In this document: positions 1 through 6,118 of the stretch, piece after piece | Position numbering within the stretch: the first letter of the stretch is position 1 | Layout of the letters: each line of letters begins with the position of its first letter | Source of the DNA: Chloroflexota bacterium | GTDB lineage: Bacteria; Chloroflexota; Limnocylindria; Limnocylindrales; CSP1-4 | Reading direction: 5' to 3' | Length of the DNA: 21,890 nt | Assembly (NCBI GenBank): GCA_021812735.1 | Contig: JAKAMV010000055.1 | Coordinates: 1 to 21,890 of the forward strand | The notes under the pieces: generated by a model | The model's input: only the letters and a program-made list of their open reading frames with translations | What the model was told of the DNA's origin: nothing | The model's database searches: none | Made by a program: the position numbers and the translations under genes

Positions 1-662
1 CGCTGGAGGAACTCGGGCAGCGTCGGCACACGCTCACCACGGAGCTGGGTGCGCTGGAGCAGCAGCTCCGCCGCATCGAGAGCGAGACCGACACGGCCGA
101 CCTCCGCCAGCGCCGCGAGAACGTCCTGGCGGCGCTGGCCGGGCAGGCCGACCGGTACCTGGTCGCGCGCCTGGCCGTGGAGCTGATCGCGGCGGCACGG
201 GCACGGTTCGAGCAACTCCACCGGCCCGCGGTGATCGCCGCCGCCGAGCGGCTGTTCGTGGAGTGGACCGGCGGCGAGTACGCCGGTCTCGTGGTGCCGT
301 TCGGGGAGCGCGTCCACGGGGCCCGGCGCGCCGACGACGGCTCGCTCGTCCGGCCGTCGCAGCTTTCGCGCGGCACGCGCGAGCAGCTCTACCTGGCATT
401 TCGGCTGGGGCTGATCGAGCATTACGCGACCCGGGCCGAGCCGCTCCCGATCGTGATGGACGAGGTGCTCGTGAACTTCGACCCGGAGCGGGCGGAGCGC
501 GTGGGACGTTCGATCCGGGAACTCGGCGCACGGCACCAGGTGCTCTACCTGACATGCCACGACCGGGTGCCACTGGAGGCGGACCGGGAGATCGTGCTCG
601 GACCGAACCTCCGGCCGCTCGCGGTCCGGGATACCCTCAGCGCAGGCGAGCCACCACGTTGA
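1..662 (+). CDS. AAA/SMC-type ATPase, C-terminal part (YhaN-like)
   Basis: This is the 3' end of a longer gene; the frame is open from base 3 and no start is visible. The first 55 or so residues are charged and heptad-like (many E, R, Q and L), as in the returning arm of a coiled coil. The ABC signature follows as LSRGTREQLYLAFRLGLIEHY (shown here: LSRGTREQLYLAFR), then the Walker B strand PIVMDEVLVNFDPERA and a D-loop/H-loop region around YLTCHDR. This order is that of the C-terminal ATPase lobe of Rad50/SbcC/YhaN proteins, which work in DNA end or strand processing, often beside a YhaO-type nuclease. The partner would lie upstream, outside the window. The last 26 bases overlap the 3' end of the convergent methyltransferase. 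Assignment to the ATPase superfamily is firm; the exact subfamily is inferred. Confidence 0.85.
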   Translation, partial: LEELGQRRHTLTTELGALEQQLRRIESETDTADLRQRRENVLAALAGQADRYLVARLAVELIAAARARFEQLHRPAVIAAAERLFVEWTGGEYAGLVVPFGERVHGARRADDGSLVRPSQLSRGTREQLYLAFRLGLIEHYATRAEPLPIVMDEVLVNFDPERAERVGRSIRELGARHQVLYLTCHDRVPLEADREIVLGPNLRPLAVRDTLSAGEPPR

Positions 663-1374
663 GCCGCACGTAGTCGAGCGACGGGCCCGGCAGCAGGGCC
701 GCCACCGAGCGGACGAAGTCGCGCCGCTCCTCCTCCGGGAGCAGTGCCACGTGCTCGCGGAGCACCACCGTCGCCAGGAACGTCTCGAACGGATCGCCGG
801 CCTCGAACGCCGTCGGCTCGGGCTGCAGCCAGACCCTCACGTCGACGAAGCCGGCGTCGAGCAGGGACCGGCGCTCGGGCCCGGGCTCCGGGTACGTCCA
901 CCGCCCGGGCAACGGATCGCCGATCACCGCCAGCGCCCGGGCGACGCTCGCGATGTTGCCGGCCCCGCCGTACTGGGCGATCAGCTGGCCGCCGGGCACC
1001 AGCACCGCCGCGAGGCGGCGGAACAGGGCCGGGTGGTCGGGCACCCAGTGGAACGTGGCGGTGGAGACGATCGCGTCGACGGGTTCGTGCAGGGCCAGAG
1101 GCTCGCGCAGGTCGGCGTTGACGAACGAGACCCGCCGCCCGTACCGGGACAGCCGCCGGCCGGCTGCATCCAGCATCTGCGCGGACGCGTCGAGCGCCAC
1201 CACGTGCGCCTCGGGCAACCGGTCGAGCAGCTGCTCGGTCACGCGCCCGCTTCCGCAGCCTGCGTCGAGCACCCTTCGAGCCGCAGGGTCGAGCCGGCCG
1301 ATGACGCCGGCCCCCCAGCGCGCCTGCGGATCGGCCACCCGATCGTAGGTGACGGCATCCCATTCCCGCGACAT
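637..1374 (-). CDS. Class I SAM-dependent methyltransferase (Tam-like)
   Basis: The protein has 245 residues from the ATG at 1374; an in-frame start 22 codons upstream adds only a basic tail that does not look like protein. Motif I is VLDAGCGSG (residues 36-44), the ribose-binding acid is D62 in VVALDAS, and the post-motif segment LVPGGQLIAQYGG is present, giving a complete Rossmann methyltransferase core. Length and motifs resemble trans-aconitate 2-methyltransferase and related small-molecule O-methyltransferases, but the substrate cannot be read from sequence. It is cytosolic, with no signal or membrane segment. A TATCGT hexamer about 10 bases before the ATG could be a -10 box for a leaderless transcript; no good Shine-Dalgarno is seen. 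Its 3' end overlaps the upstream ATPase gene tail to tail. Confidence 0.85.
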   Translation of the reverse strand: MSREWDAVTYDRVADPQARWGAGVIGRLDPAARRVLDAGCGSGRVTEQLLDRLPEAHVVALDASAQMLDAAGRRLSRYGRRVSFVNADLREPLALHEPVDAIVSTATFHWVPDHPALFRRLAAVLVPGGQLIAQYGGAGNIASVARALAVIGDPLPGRWTYPEPGPERRSLLDAGFVDVRVWLQPEPTAFEAGDPFETFLATVVLREHVALLPEEERRDFVRSVAALLPGPSLDYVRLNVVARLR

Positions 1375-1442
1375 CGGCGCACGATACCCGAGGACGCGCG
1401 AATCGGCCGCAGCCGACGGCGAGATCCGAGGCGCGCGCACCG

Positions 1443-1525
1443 GCCGTGCGTCGGCGCGAGCGGTCCCGCCTCTCCCGGCGGGGCCCGGATCGCCCCTATC
1501 CGCCGTGCGTCGGCGCGAGCGGTCC
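1443..1525. repeat. 24-bp direct repeat pair
   Basis: Bases 1443-1466 and 1502-1525 are identical over 24 bp, 59 bp apart. The core reads GTGCGTCGGCGCGAGCGG. The right copy encodes the last residues of the aldolase (GPLAPTHGG); the left copy lies beyond its stop codon. This looks like a local duplication of the gene's 3' end. Confidence 0.8.
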
Positions 1526-2185
1526 GCGGGCCCATGCCGGCGCCCACTGCTCGCGCCGGATCCGCTCCACCTCGTCGGGGGCGATCTGCGGGACCGGCCG
1601 GAAGGCGAAGGCGCGGAGGTACGCGTCGGCGGCGCCCTCCACGACCGAGGCCGCGTTGTACGCGTGGTCCACGGTCGGGCCGATCGCGAGCACCCCGTGA
1701 TTGCGGAGCAGGCACGCGCTCCGGTCGCGCAGCGCGCTCGCCGTCAGTTCGGCGACCTCGGCCGTGCCGCCCCTGGCGTAGGGCGCCGTCACGATTCCGC
1801 CACCGCAGGCCGAGACCAGCCCGTGCAGGATGGGCGGGATGCCGATCCCCATGGCCGCCACGGCCATCGCCGCCGCGCTATGCGTATGCACGATGCCGCC
1901 GACGTCGTCCCGGCGCACGTAGGTGAGCGTGTGCAGCGGCAGCTCGCTGGTCGGCCGAAGGGCGCCGTCCACGACGCGGCCGTCGGTGCGTACGATCACG
2001 ACGTCCTCGGGCCGCATGGTGTCGTACGGCGTGCTCGCCGGCGTGACGGCCACGAGCTCAGGGTCGTCGGGGATGCGCATGCTGATGTTGCCGGCCGTGA
2101 AGTAGACGAGCCGCTCCGCCAGCAGGCGCCGGCTGAACAGCAGCACGCGCTCGCGTGCCGCCTGCCAGGTGGCGGGTGTGCTCAC
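1496..2185 (-). CDS. Class II aldolase, fuculose-phosphate aldolase type
   Basis: The protein has 229 residues from the GTG at 2185, which overlaps the mtnA stop as GTGA; this coupling decides the start over an in-frame codon 39 residues upstream. It belongs to the class II aldolase/adducin family. The zinc ligands are H100 and H102 (IVHTHS) and H163 (RNHGVL), and an acid, E81, sits in TSELPLHTL. The E-to-H spacing (19) and H-to-H spacing (61) equal those recalled for E. coli FucA (E73, H92, H94, H155). MtnB dehydratases place their catalytic Glu after the HxH motif, and none is visible there. Next to mtnA, the likely job is retro-aldol cleavage of 5-methylthioribulose-1-phosphate or 5-deoxyribulose-1-phosphate to DHAP plus an aldehyde. 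MtnB dehydratase is the main alternative. It acts in the cytosol. Confidence 0.85.
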   Translation of the reverse strand: MSTPATWQAARERVLLFSRRLLAERLVYFTAGNISMRIPDDPELVAVTPASTPYDTMRPEDVVIVRTDGRVVDGALRPTSELPLHTLTYVRRDDVGGIVHTHSAAAMAVAAMGIGIPPILHGLVSACGGGIVTAPYARGGTAEVAELTASALRDRSACLLRNHGVLAIGPTVDHAYNAASVVEGAADAYLRAFAFRPVPQIAPDEVERIRREQWAPAWARGPLAPTHGG

Positions 2186-3234
2186 GACCGCGGCCGCGTT
2201 GCGGGCTGCCCCAGCGCCGTGAACGGCGGCTGGATCACCCCGACCTCGGTGATGAACCCCGTGATCATCTCGTGCGGTGTCACGTCGAAGGCAGGGTTCC
2301 ACGCGGCCACCCCGGCCGGAGCCGTGCGGCGGCCCTGCCAGCCCCGTACCTCGTCGGCCGCGCGCTGCTCGATCACGATGGCGTCACCCGACGGCGTGGC
2401 CGGGTCGAACGTCGATGCCGGGGCGGCGACGTAGAACGGCACGCCCGCGTGCTGCGCGGCCAGTGCCAGCGAGAACGTGCCGACCTTGTTGGCCGTGTCG
2501 CCGTTGGCGGCGATCCGGTCGGCCCCCACGATCACGGCGTCCACGGTCCCCGAATGGAGCAGCGAGGCGGCCGCGCTGTCGACGACCAGGGTGACGTCGA
2601 TCCCGGCCTCCATCAACTCCCAGGTCGTGAGCCTCGCCCCCTGCAGCAGCGGCCGGGCCTCGCAGGCGAAGACACGCACCGGCTCCCCCGCCGCGGCCTT
2701 GGCGTAGACGACGCCCAGCGCCGTCCCCCAGCCCAGCGTCGCCAGCCGGCCGGCGTTGCAGTGGGTCAGGATGGTCGTCGCCCCGCGCAGCTCGGTCCGA
2801 CCGTACTCGCCGATCAGCCGGCATGCCTCGCGGTCCTCGTCGACGATGTGCTGGGCCTCCAGCAGCGCGCGCTCCCGGACGGCGCCCGGCGTGGCCTCGT
2901 CCGCCGCCGCATCGCGCACGCGCCGCACGGCCCAGGTGAGGTTGACGGCCGTGGGGCGGGCCGCCCCGATCCGTGCCACGAGCGCGTCGAGCGCGGCACG
3001 CGCCTGCTCCGTCGACGAGGGGCGGGCTTCGTCGAGCCCGACCACCATGGCCAGCGCGCCGCAGCCGCCGATCGCCGGGGCGCCCCGCACGGCCAGCCTC
3101 CGGATGGCGTCGACCGCCTCGTCGACACTCGCCAGGCGGAGAATCTCGAGCGCGTCGGGCAGCTTCGTCTGATCGACGATCTCGATCGCGTCGCCGGCCC
3201 AGGCCACCGTCGGTACATACCCCGTGGGGTTCAT
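2182..3234 (-). CDS. mtnA: S-methyl-5-thioribose-1-phosphate isomerase
   Basis: The protein has 350 residues from the ATG at 3234, normal for MtnA. An upstream in-frame extension of 68 codons runs through the 20-bp tandem repeats and is rejected as non-coding. Family marks are RGAPAIG (50-56), THCNAGRLATLGWGTALG with catalytic C159, FACEARPLLQGARLT, and VGADRIAANGD with catalytic D239. The enzyme converts the aldose 5-methylthioribose-1-phosphate to the ketose 5-methylthioribulose-1-phosphate; family members also accept 5-deoxyribose-1-phosphate. It is cotranscribed with, and translationally coupled to, the downstream aldolase. No mtnP, mtnK, mtnC or mtnD homologue is visible in this window, so the rest of a classical methionine salvage pathway is not shown here. 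The leader between vapC and mtnA holds the tandem hairpin repeats. Confidence 0.95.
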   Translation of the reverse strand: MNPTGYVPTVAWAGDAIEIVDQTKLPDALEILRLASVDEAVDAIRRLAVRGAPAIGGCGALAMVVGLDEARPSSTEQARAALDALVARIGAARPTAVNLTWAVRRVRDAAADEATPGAVRERALLEAQHIVDEDREACRLIGEYGRTELRGATTILTHCNAGRLATLGWGTALGVVYAKAAAGEPVRVFACEARPLLQGARLTTWELMEAGIDVTLVVDSAAASLLHSGTVDAVIVGADRIAANGDTANKVGTFSLALAAQHAGVPFYVAAPASTFDPATPSGDAIVIEQRAADEVRGWQGRRTAPAGVAAWNPAFDVTPHEMITGFITEVGVIQPPFTALGQPATRPRS

Positions 3235-3296
3235 CCAGTCACTGCCCTCCGGCGACCCAGTATGCACGGCCCGACCCGGGAGCGGCGGGCCACATA

Positions 3297-3366
3297 GGCG
3301 ACCCTTCGGCCGCATGGGCGACCCTTCGGCCGCATGGGCGACCCTTCGGCCGCATGGGCGACCCTG
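3297..3366 (-). repeat. 20-bp tandem repeat, hairpin array in mtnA leader
   Basis: The unit GGCGACCCTTCGGCCGCATG (plus strand) occurs three times without mismatch at 3297-3316, 3317-3336 and 3337-3356, then breaks off after nine bases at 3357-3365. A decayed copy begins at 3251 (GGCGACCC). Read as minus-strand RNA, each unit gives GCGGCC-GAAG-GGUCGC, a 6-bp stem with one G-U pair and a four-base loop; on the plus strand that pair becomes an A-C mismatch. The array lies between the vapC stop and the mtnA start. Confidence 0.85.
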
Positions 3367-3370
3367 TCGG

Positions 3371-3766
3371 CTACGGCTCGGCGACGGGAACCCCGATGCG
3401 GGACAGCCCACGGTCGAACGTGAACAGCGGCAGCGCACGCGTTGCGCGCGCCTGGACGGCGATCAGGGCATCCGGTATGGGGCACGAGACGATGGCGCGG
3501 GCACGCAGCAGCGCGTCGGTGGCGTCGTCCGTGTCCATGCCCAGGATCTCGACGTTCTGGCGGCGCACGAGCCCGATCAGCGCGTTGACCACCTCCGTTC
3601 GGTTCACGCCGTACTGGGTCCGCAGCACGTGGGCGCTCTCGACCAGCGCGAGCAGCGAGACACCGAGACGCTCGGACTCGTCGATCAACCGCGTGGCCCG
3701 GGCCGCCTGGTCGGGCGGGGAGCCGACCAGGTACCGCACCAGCACGGACGTGTCCACGGAGATCAC
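3371..3766 (-). CDS. PIN-domain ribonuclease toxin (VapC family)
   Basis: The protein has 131 residues from the GTG at 3766, which overlaps the antitoxin stop as GTGA. It is a single PIN domain with the four acidic metal ligands in order: D5 in ISVDTSVLVRYL, E43 in ALVESAHVL, D99 in IPDALIAV and D118 in TFDRGL. VapC-family proteins are Mg/Mn-dependent endoribonucleases that cut tRNA or rRNA when freed from their antitoxin. The gene is the second cistron of a two-gene operon, the usual order for vapBC. All active-site residues are intact, so the toxin is probably functional. The RNA target cannot be predicted from sequence. Confidence 0.93.
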   Translation of the reverse strand: MISVDTSVLVRYLVGSPPDQAARATRLIDESERLGVSLLALVESAHVLRTQYGVNRTEVVNALIGLVRRQNVEILGMDTDDATDALLRARAIVSCPIPDALIAVQARATRALPLFTFDRGLSRIGVPVAEP

Positions 3767-4065
3767 CCGGGTTCTTCCGCTCGCTCTCCGGAGTCCAGTG
3801 GCACGGGGAGTGCCGCACGGTCAGGATCCGGGGTGGCCGCCGCGGCCGCGCGCAAGGTCTCCCACGATTCGTCCGGGGGATGACGGGTGACCGCGCCGGC
3901 AAGGACCCCGGCGAGTGATCGGCGGTGGCGTGCAGAGACGATCTCCACGACGATCCGGCCGTCCTCCACCCGCTGGACCGCCTCGTCGCCCGCGTAGATC
4001 CCCAACTCCTCGCGGATCGCCTTGTCGATCGTGATCTGCCCGCGCTCTCCTACTCGGCTGCTCAT
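3763..4065 (-). CDS. AbrB/MazE-type antitoxin (VapB)
   Basis: The protein has 100 residues from the ATG at 4065. The N-terminal 45 residues form a swapped-hairpin AbrB fold, with RGQITIDKAIREELGI followed by GDEAV and a second beta strand (GRIVVEIVSA); this part binds operator DNA. The C-terminal half, from about residue 48, is Pro/Asp/Glu-rich and probably disordered until it wraps around the PIN toxin (SLAGVLAG then DESWETLR). It precedes and overlaps the toxin gene. No Shine-Dalgarno is visible upstream; the adjoining AT-rich palindrome at 4069-4091 is a likely operator for autorepression by the complex. Pairing with VapC rests on context and domain type. Confidence 0.92.
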   Translation of the reverse strand: MSSRVGERGQITIDKAIREELGIYAGDEAVQRVEDGRIVVEIVSARHRRSLAGVLAGAVTRHPPDESWETLRAAAAATPDPDRAALPVPLDSGERAEEPG

Positions 4066-4068
4066 TGA

Positions 4069-4091
4069 CTTATTTTACCGCGGTCAATAAG
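4069..4091. promoter_or_regulatory. Palindromic operator/promoter of the toxin-antitoxin operon
   Basis: The arms CTTATT (4069-4074) and AATAAG (4086-4091) flank a perfect 8-base palindrome ACCGCGGT (4077-4084). The segment starts four bases upstream of the antitoxin ATG and is far richer in A/T than its surroundings. Autorepression by VapB-VapC at such nested inverted repeats is typical of the family. Exact -35/-10 boxes could not be assigned. Confidence 0.5.
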
Positions 4092-4169
4092 AATACATGG
4101 GCACAAATCACCGCGGCCCCAGGGCGGCAGGACGACTCTGGCGATCGGGCGAGCGCGCCGACCTCATCC

Positions 4170-5948
4170 TCATCCCGGCACGCAGGCCACGGCCTTGCCG
4201 TCGGGCTGCAGGCAGGCCTCGCCGACGGTCCCGCCGCTGATGATGCCGATGCGCAGGACGCCGGCGGCGGCGAACGCCAGCCAGCACTCGCCCGGCCGGA
4301 ACGTCGCGCTCCCGCTTCCGCCGCGCGAGCACGCGGCACCATCGACGCCCTGCCTGGCGCCGAGGACGTGGGGCCAGCCCGCCCGCACCCGGCCGTCGGG
4401 GCCGAGCGCCACGACCGCGTCGTGGATGGTCGCCCCGGAGCCGGCCCGCGTGGCGAGGTAGAGAGTGCCGTCGGGGCCCGGCACGGGCGGCAGGGCTCCC
4501 GGGCTGCCACCCGTCGCTCCCGAGAGCAGCGCCCCGTCGGACAGCACCGTCGCGTAGGGCCAGCCGGGCTTCACCTTCCCGTCCGGGCCGAGGGCGTACA
4601 CCAGGTCGCCACCCGCGCCCCACGCGCCCTTGCCGGCCGCCACGTAGACCGTGCCATCGGGACCCACCACCGGTGGCTCGCCGACCGCGACCTGACCCTC
4701 GCCCATACTGGTGTGCAGCGGGCCCACCCCGGCCGGCAGCCGGAACGGCCAGCCCGCCCGGGACGTGCCGTCCGGGGCGAGCGCCAGCACTTCGTGGACC
4801 CCGAGATCGAGCGATACGCCGATCACGAAGCCCGCCACCAGGTAGGCCGTGCCGTCGCTGCCGAACGCGGGTTCGGACAGCGGGACCGGCGTGCTGTACG
4901 GCCAGCCCGTCGTCGGGTGGCCCGACGCGTCGAGGGCTGCCAGGTACGAGCGGCGCAGGTCAATGAGCGTGCCGCCGGTGCCAAGGCTGAAGGAAGCGCC
5001 CTCGGCGTACACGGTGCCCAGCGGCGAGCGGACGAGGCCCCAGCCGACGCCGGCGATGCGGTATGGCGCGGGCGAGCGGGTCCCGGCGGGCCCGAAGGTG
5101 AAGATCGCGCTGTCGAGCTGGTGGAACGTGTGCAGGGTGGCGACGAGGTAGGCGGTCCCGGCGCCATCGAACACGGGATCCGACACGCCGTAGCAGGGCG
5201 TGAACGCGTAGCGCCAGCCACTGCCACCTGAGTCGCTTGCTACCAGCGTGGAGCGCTGATCGCCGACCGTGTCGGGCCCGCTGACGATCTGGTAGCGGGT
5301 GCCGTCCGGGCTCGTCGTGACCGCGCCCTCGTAGGTCACGGGCCCGGGCGCCATGACGACCACCGGGCAGGGGCCGGTGCCGCGCCAGCTGGCCTGCAGG
5401 CCGCCGGACACACCGCCGGCCGCAGCCGGCCCCGCCGGCACCAACGCCCGCAGGGAGAGGAAGGCCGGATGGTCGAACGAGGCGGTGTAGGTCGCCACGC
5501 CGTCCGCGTCCGTGGTGGCGGTCGCGATCGTCGTCCAGACCACCGGGCGAAGCGACGTGAGCGACTGGACCTGGAGCGTCCTGCCGGCGAGCGTCCCGCC
5601 CCCGTCGAACCGCCAGGTCACCGCCTGTCCGAGCGCCGGCACCTTGGTCGAGCGGGTGAACGGTCCGCCGGTCGTGCTCCCGAGCGCCGAGCTCACGATG
5701 ATCCCGACCTGGCCCAGGGGCGGCGCTGCGCTCGAGGGCCCGGGCTCAGGGCTCGCGGTCGACGCCGGTGCCGGCAACGACGACGCACCGTGTGGCCCCG
5801 ATGGCGCGGGTGTGGAGGGTACAACACTCACGTTCGCGAGCCCGGTGGTCGCCGATGGCGCCGGGCCGCCACACGCCGCCACGAGCAGCGCCACGAGCAG
5901 GGCGACGGCGGGCTGCGGCGCTGGCCCCCACGATCCCGATCGCCTCAT
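4170..5948 (-). CDS. Lipoprotein with Ig-like region and beta-propeller repeats
   Basis: The protein has 592 residues. The N-terminus is a lipoprotein signal: RR at 2-3, a hydrophobic run ALLVALLVA, then lipobox LVAAC with the lipidated cysteine at 26. A Ser/Pro/Ala-rich linker follows to about residue 75. Residues 80-190 look like a beta sandwich (VTWRFDGGG, TTDADGVATYTASF). From about 200 to the end come irregular beta-propeller blades; the C-terminal ones show the pattern GWPY/F-x(n)-GPDGTLYLA seen in the neighbouring anti-sigma protein. Cysteine pairs near 193/258 and close to the C-terminus could form disulphides outside the membrane. It is therefore exported and anchored. A GGAG lies about 11 bases before the ATG. 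No enzymatic motif is seen. Its role is unknown; context suggests a partner or target of the sigma/anti-sigma system upstream. Confidence 0.8.
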   Translation of the reverse strand: MRRSGSWGPAPQPAVALLVALLVAACGGPAPSATTGLANVSVVPSTPAPSGPHGASSLPAPASTASPEPGPSSAAPPLGQVGIIVSSALGSTTGGPFTRSTKVPALGQAVTWRFDGGGTLAGRTLQVQSLTSLRPVVWTTIATATTDADGVATYTASFDHPAFLSLRALVPAGPAAAGGVSGGLQASWRGTGPCPVVVMAPGPVTYEGAVTTSPDGTRYQIVSGPDTVGDQRSTLVASDSGGSGWRYAFTPCYGVSDPVFDGAGTAYLVATLHTFHQLDSAIFTFGPAGTRSPAPYRIAGVGWGLVRSPLGTVYAEGASFSLGTGGTLIDLRRSYLAALDASGHPTTGWPYSTPVPLSEPAFGSDGTAYLVAGFVIGVSLDLGVHEVLALAPDGTSRAGWPFRLPAGVGPLHTSMGEGQVAVGEPPVVGPDGTVYVAAGKGAWGAGGDLVYALGPDGKVKPGWPYATVLSDGALLSGATGGSPGALPPVPGPDGTLYLATRAGSGATIHDAVVALGPDGRVRAGWPHVLGARQGVDGAACSRGGSGSATFRPGECWLAFAAAGVLRIGIISGGTVGEACLQPDGKAVACVPG

Positions 5949-5984
5949 CGTCGAGCTCCGGTCACTGCGTCAGCAGGGCCACGA

Positions 5985-6016
5985 GCCGCCGGCTGTGGGC
6001 GGGACCTCCCGGCGGC
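5985..6016. other. Inverted repeat upstream of the lipoprotein gene
   Basis: GCCGCCGG at 5985-5992 and CCGGCGGC at 6009-6016 form 8-bp arms separated by 16 bases, within the leader of the lipoprotein gene. It may fold in RNA. In sequence this GC-rich, a chance match is possible. Confidence 0.3.
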
Positions 6017-6078
6017 GGTGTCACGGCGAGTACCAGACGAGCATTCACGACCATCAGTCTGCGCTCGAGTGGGTAGCC

Positions 6079-6099
6079 CCCGCCGGTGGCGCCGGCGGG
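6079..6099 (-). terminator. Terminator-like hairpin after the propeller anti-sigma gene
   Basis: CCCGCCGG (6079-6086) and CCGGCGGG (6092-6099) pair over 8 bp around a five-base loop, about 20 bases past the stop codon of the propeller gene on the minus strand. No T-run follows, so termination would be of the U-less type or need Rho. Confidence 0.4.
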
Positions 6100-6118
6100 C
6101 CTGGCAGCGAGGTTCACC

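Noticed and set aside
1374..1400. Leaderless promoter for the first methyltransferase (TATCGT before the ATG)
   Set aside because: No acceptable -35 element is seen at the right distance; one hexamer alone is too weak to annotate.
1496..2185. Calling the class II aldolase mtnB outright because it sits beside mtnA
   Set aside because: The active-site acid and histidine spacing match fuculose-phosphate aldolase, and the dehydratase Glu is not visible, so the symbol is left open.
3297..3366. Short CRISPR array
   Set aside because: The 20-bp units are directly contiguous with no spacers, and no cas gene is nearby; a tandem hairpin repeat describes it better.
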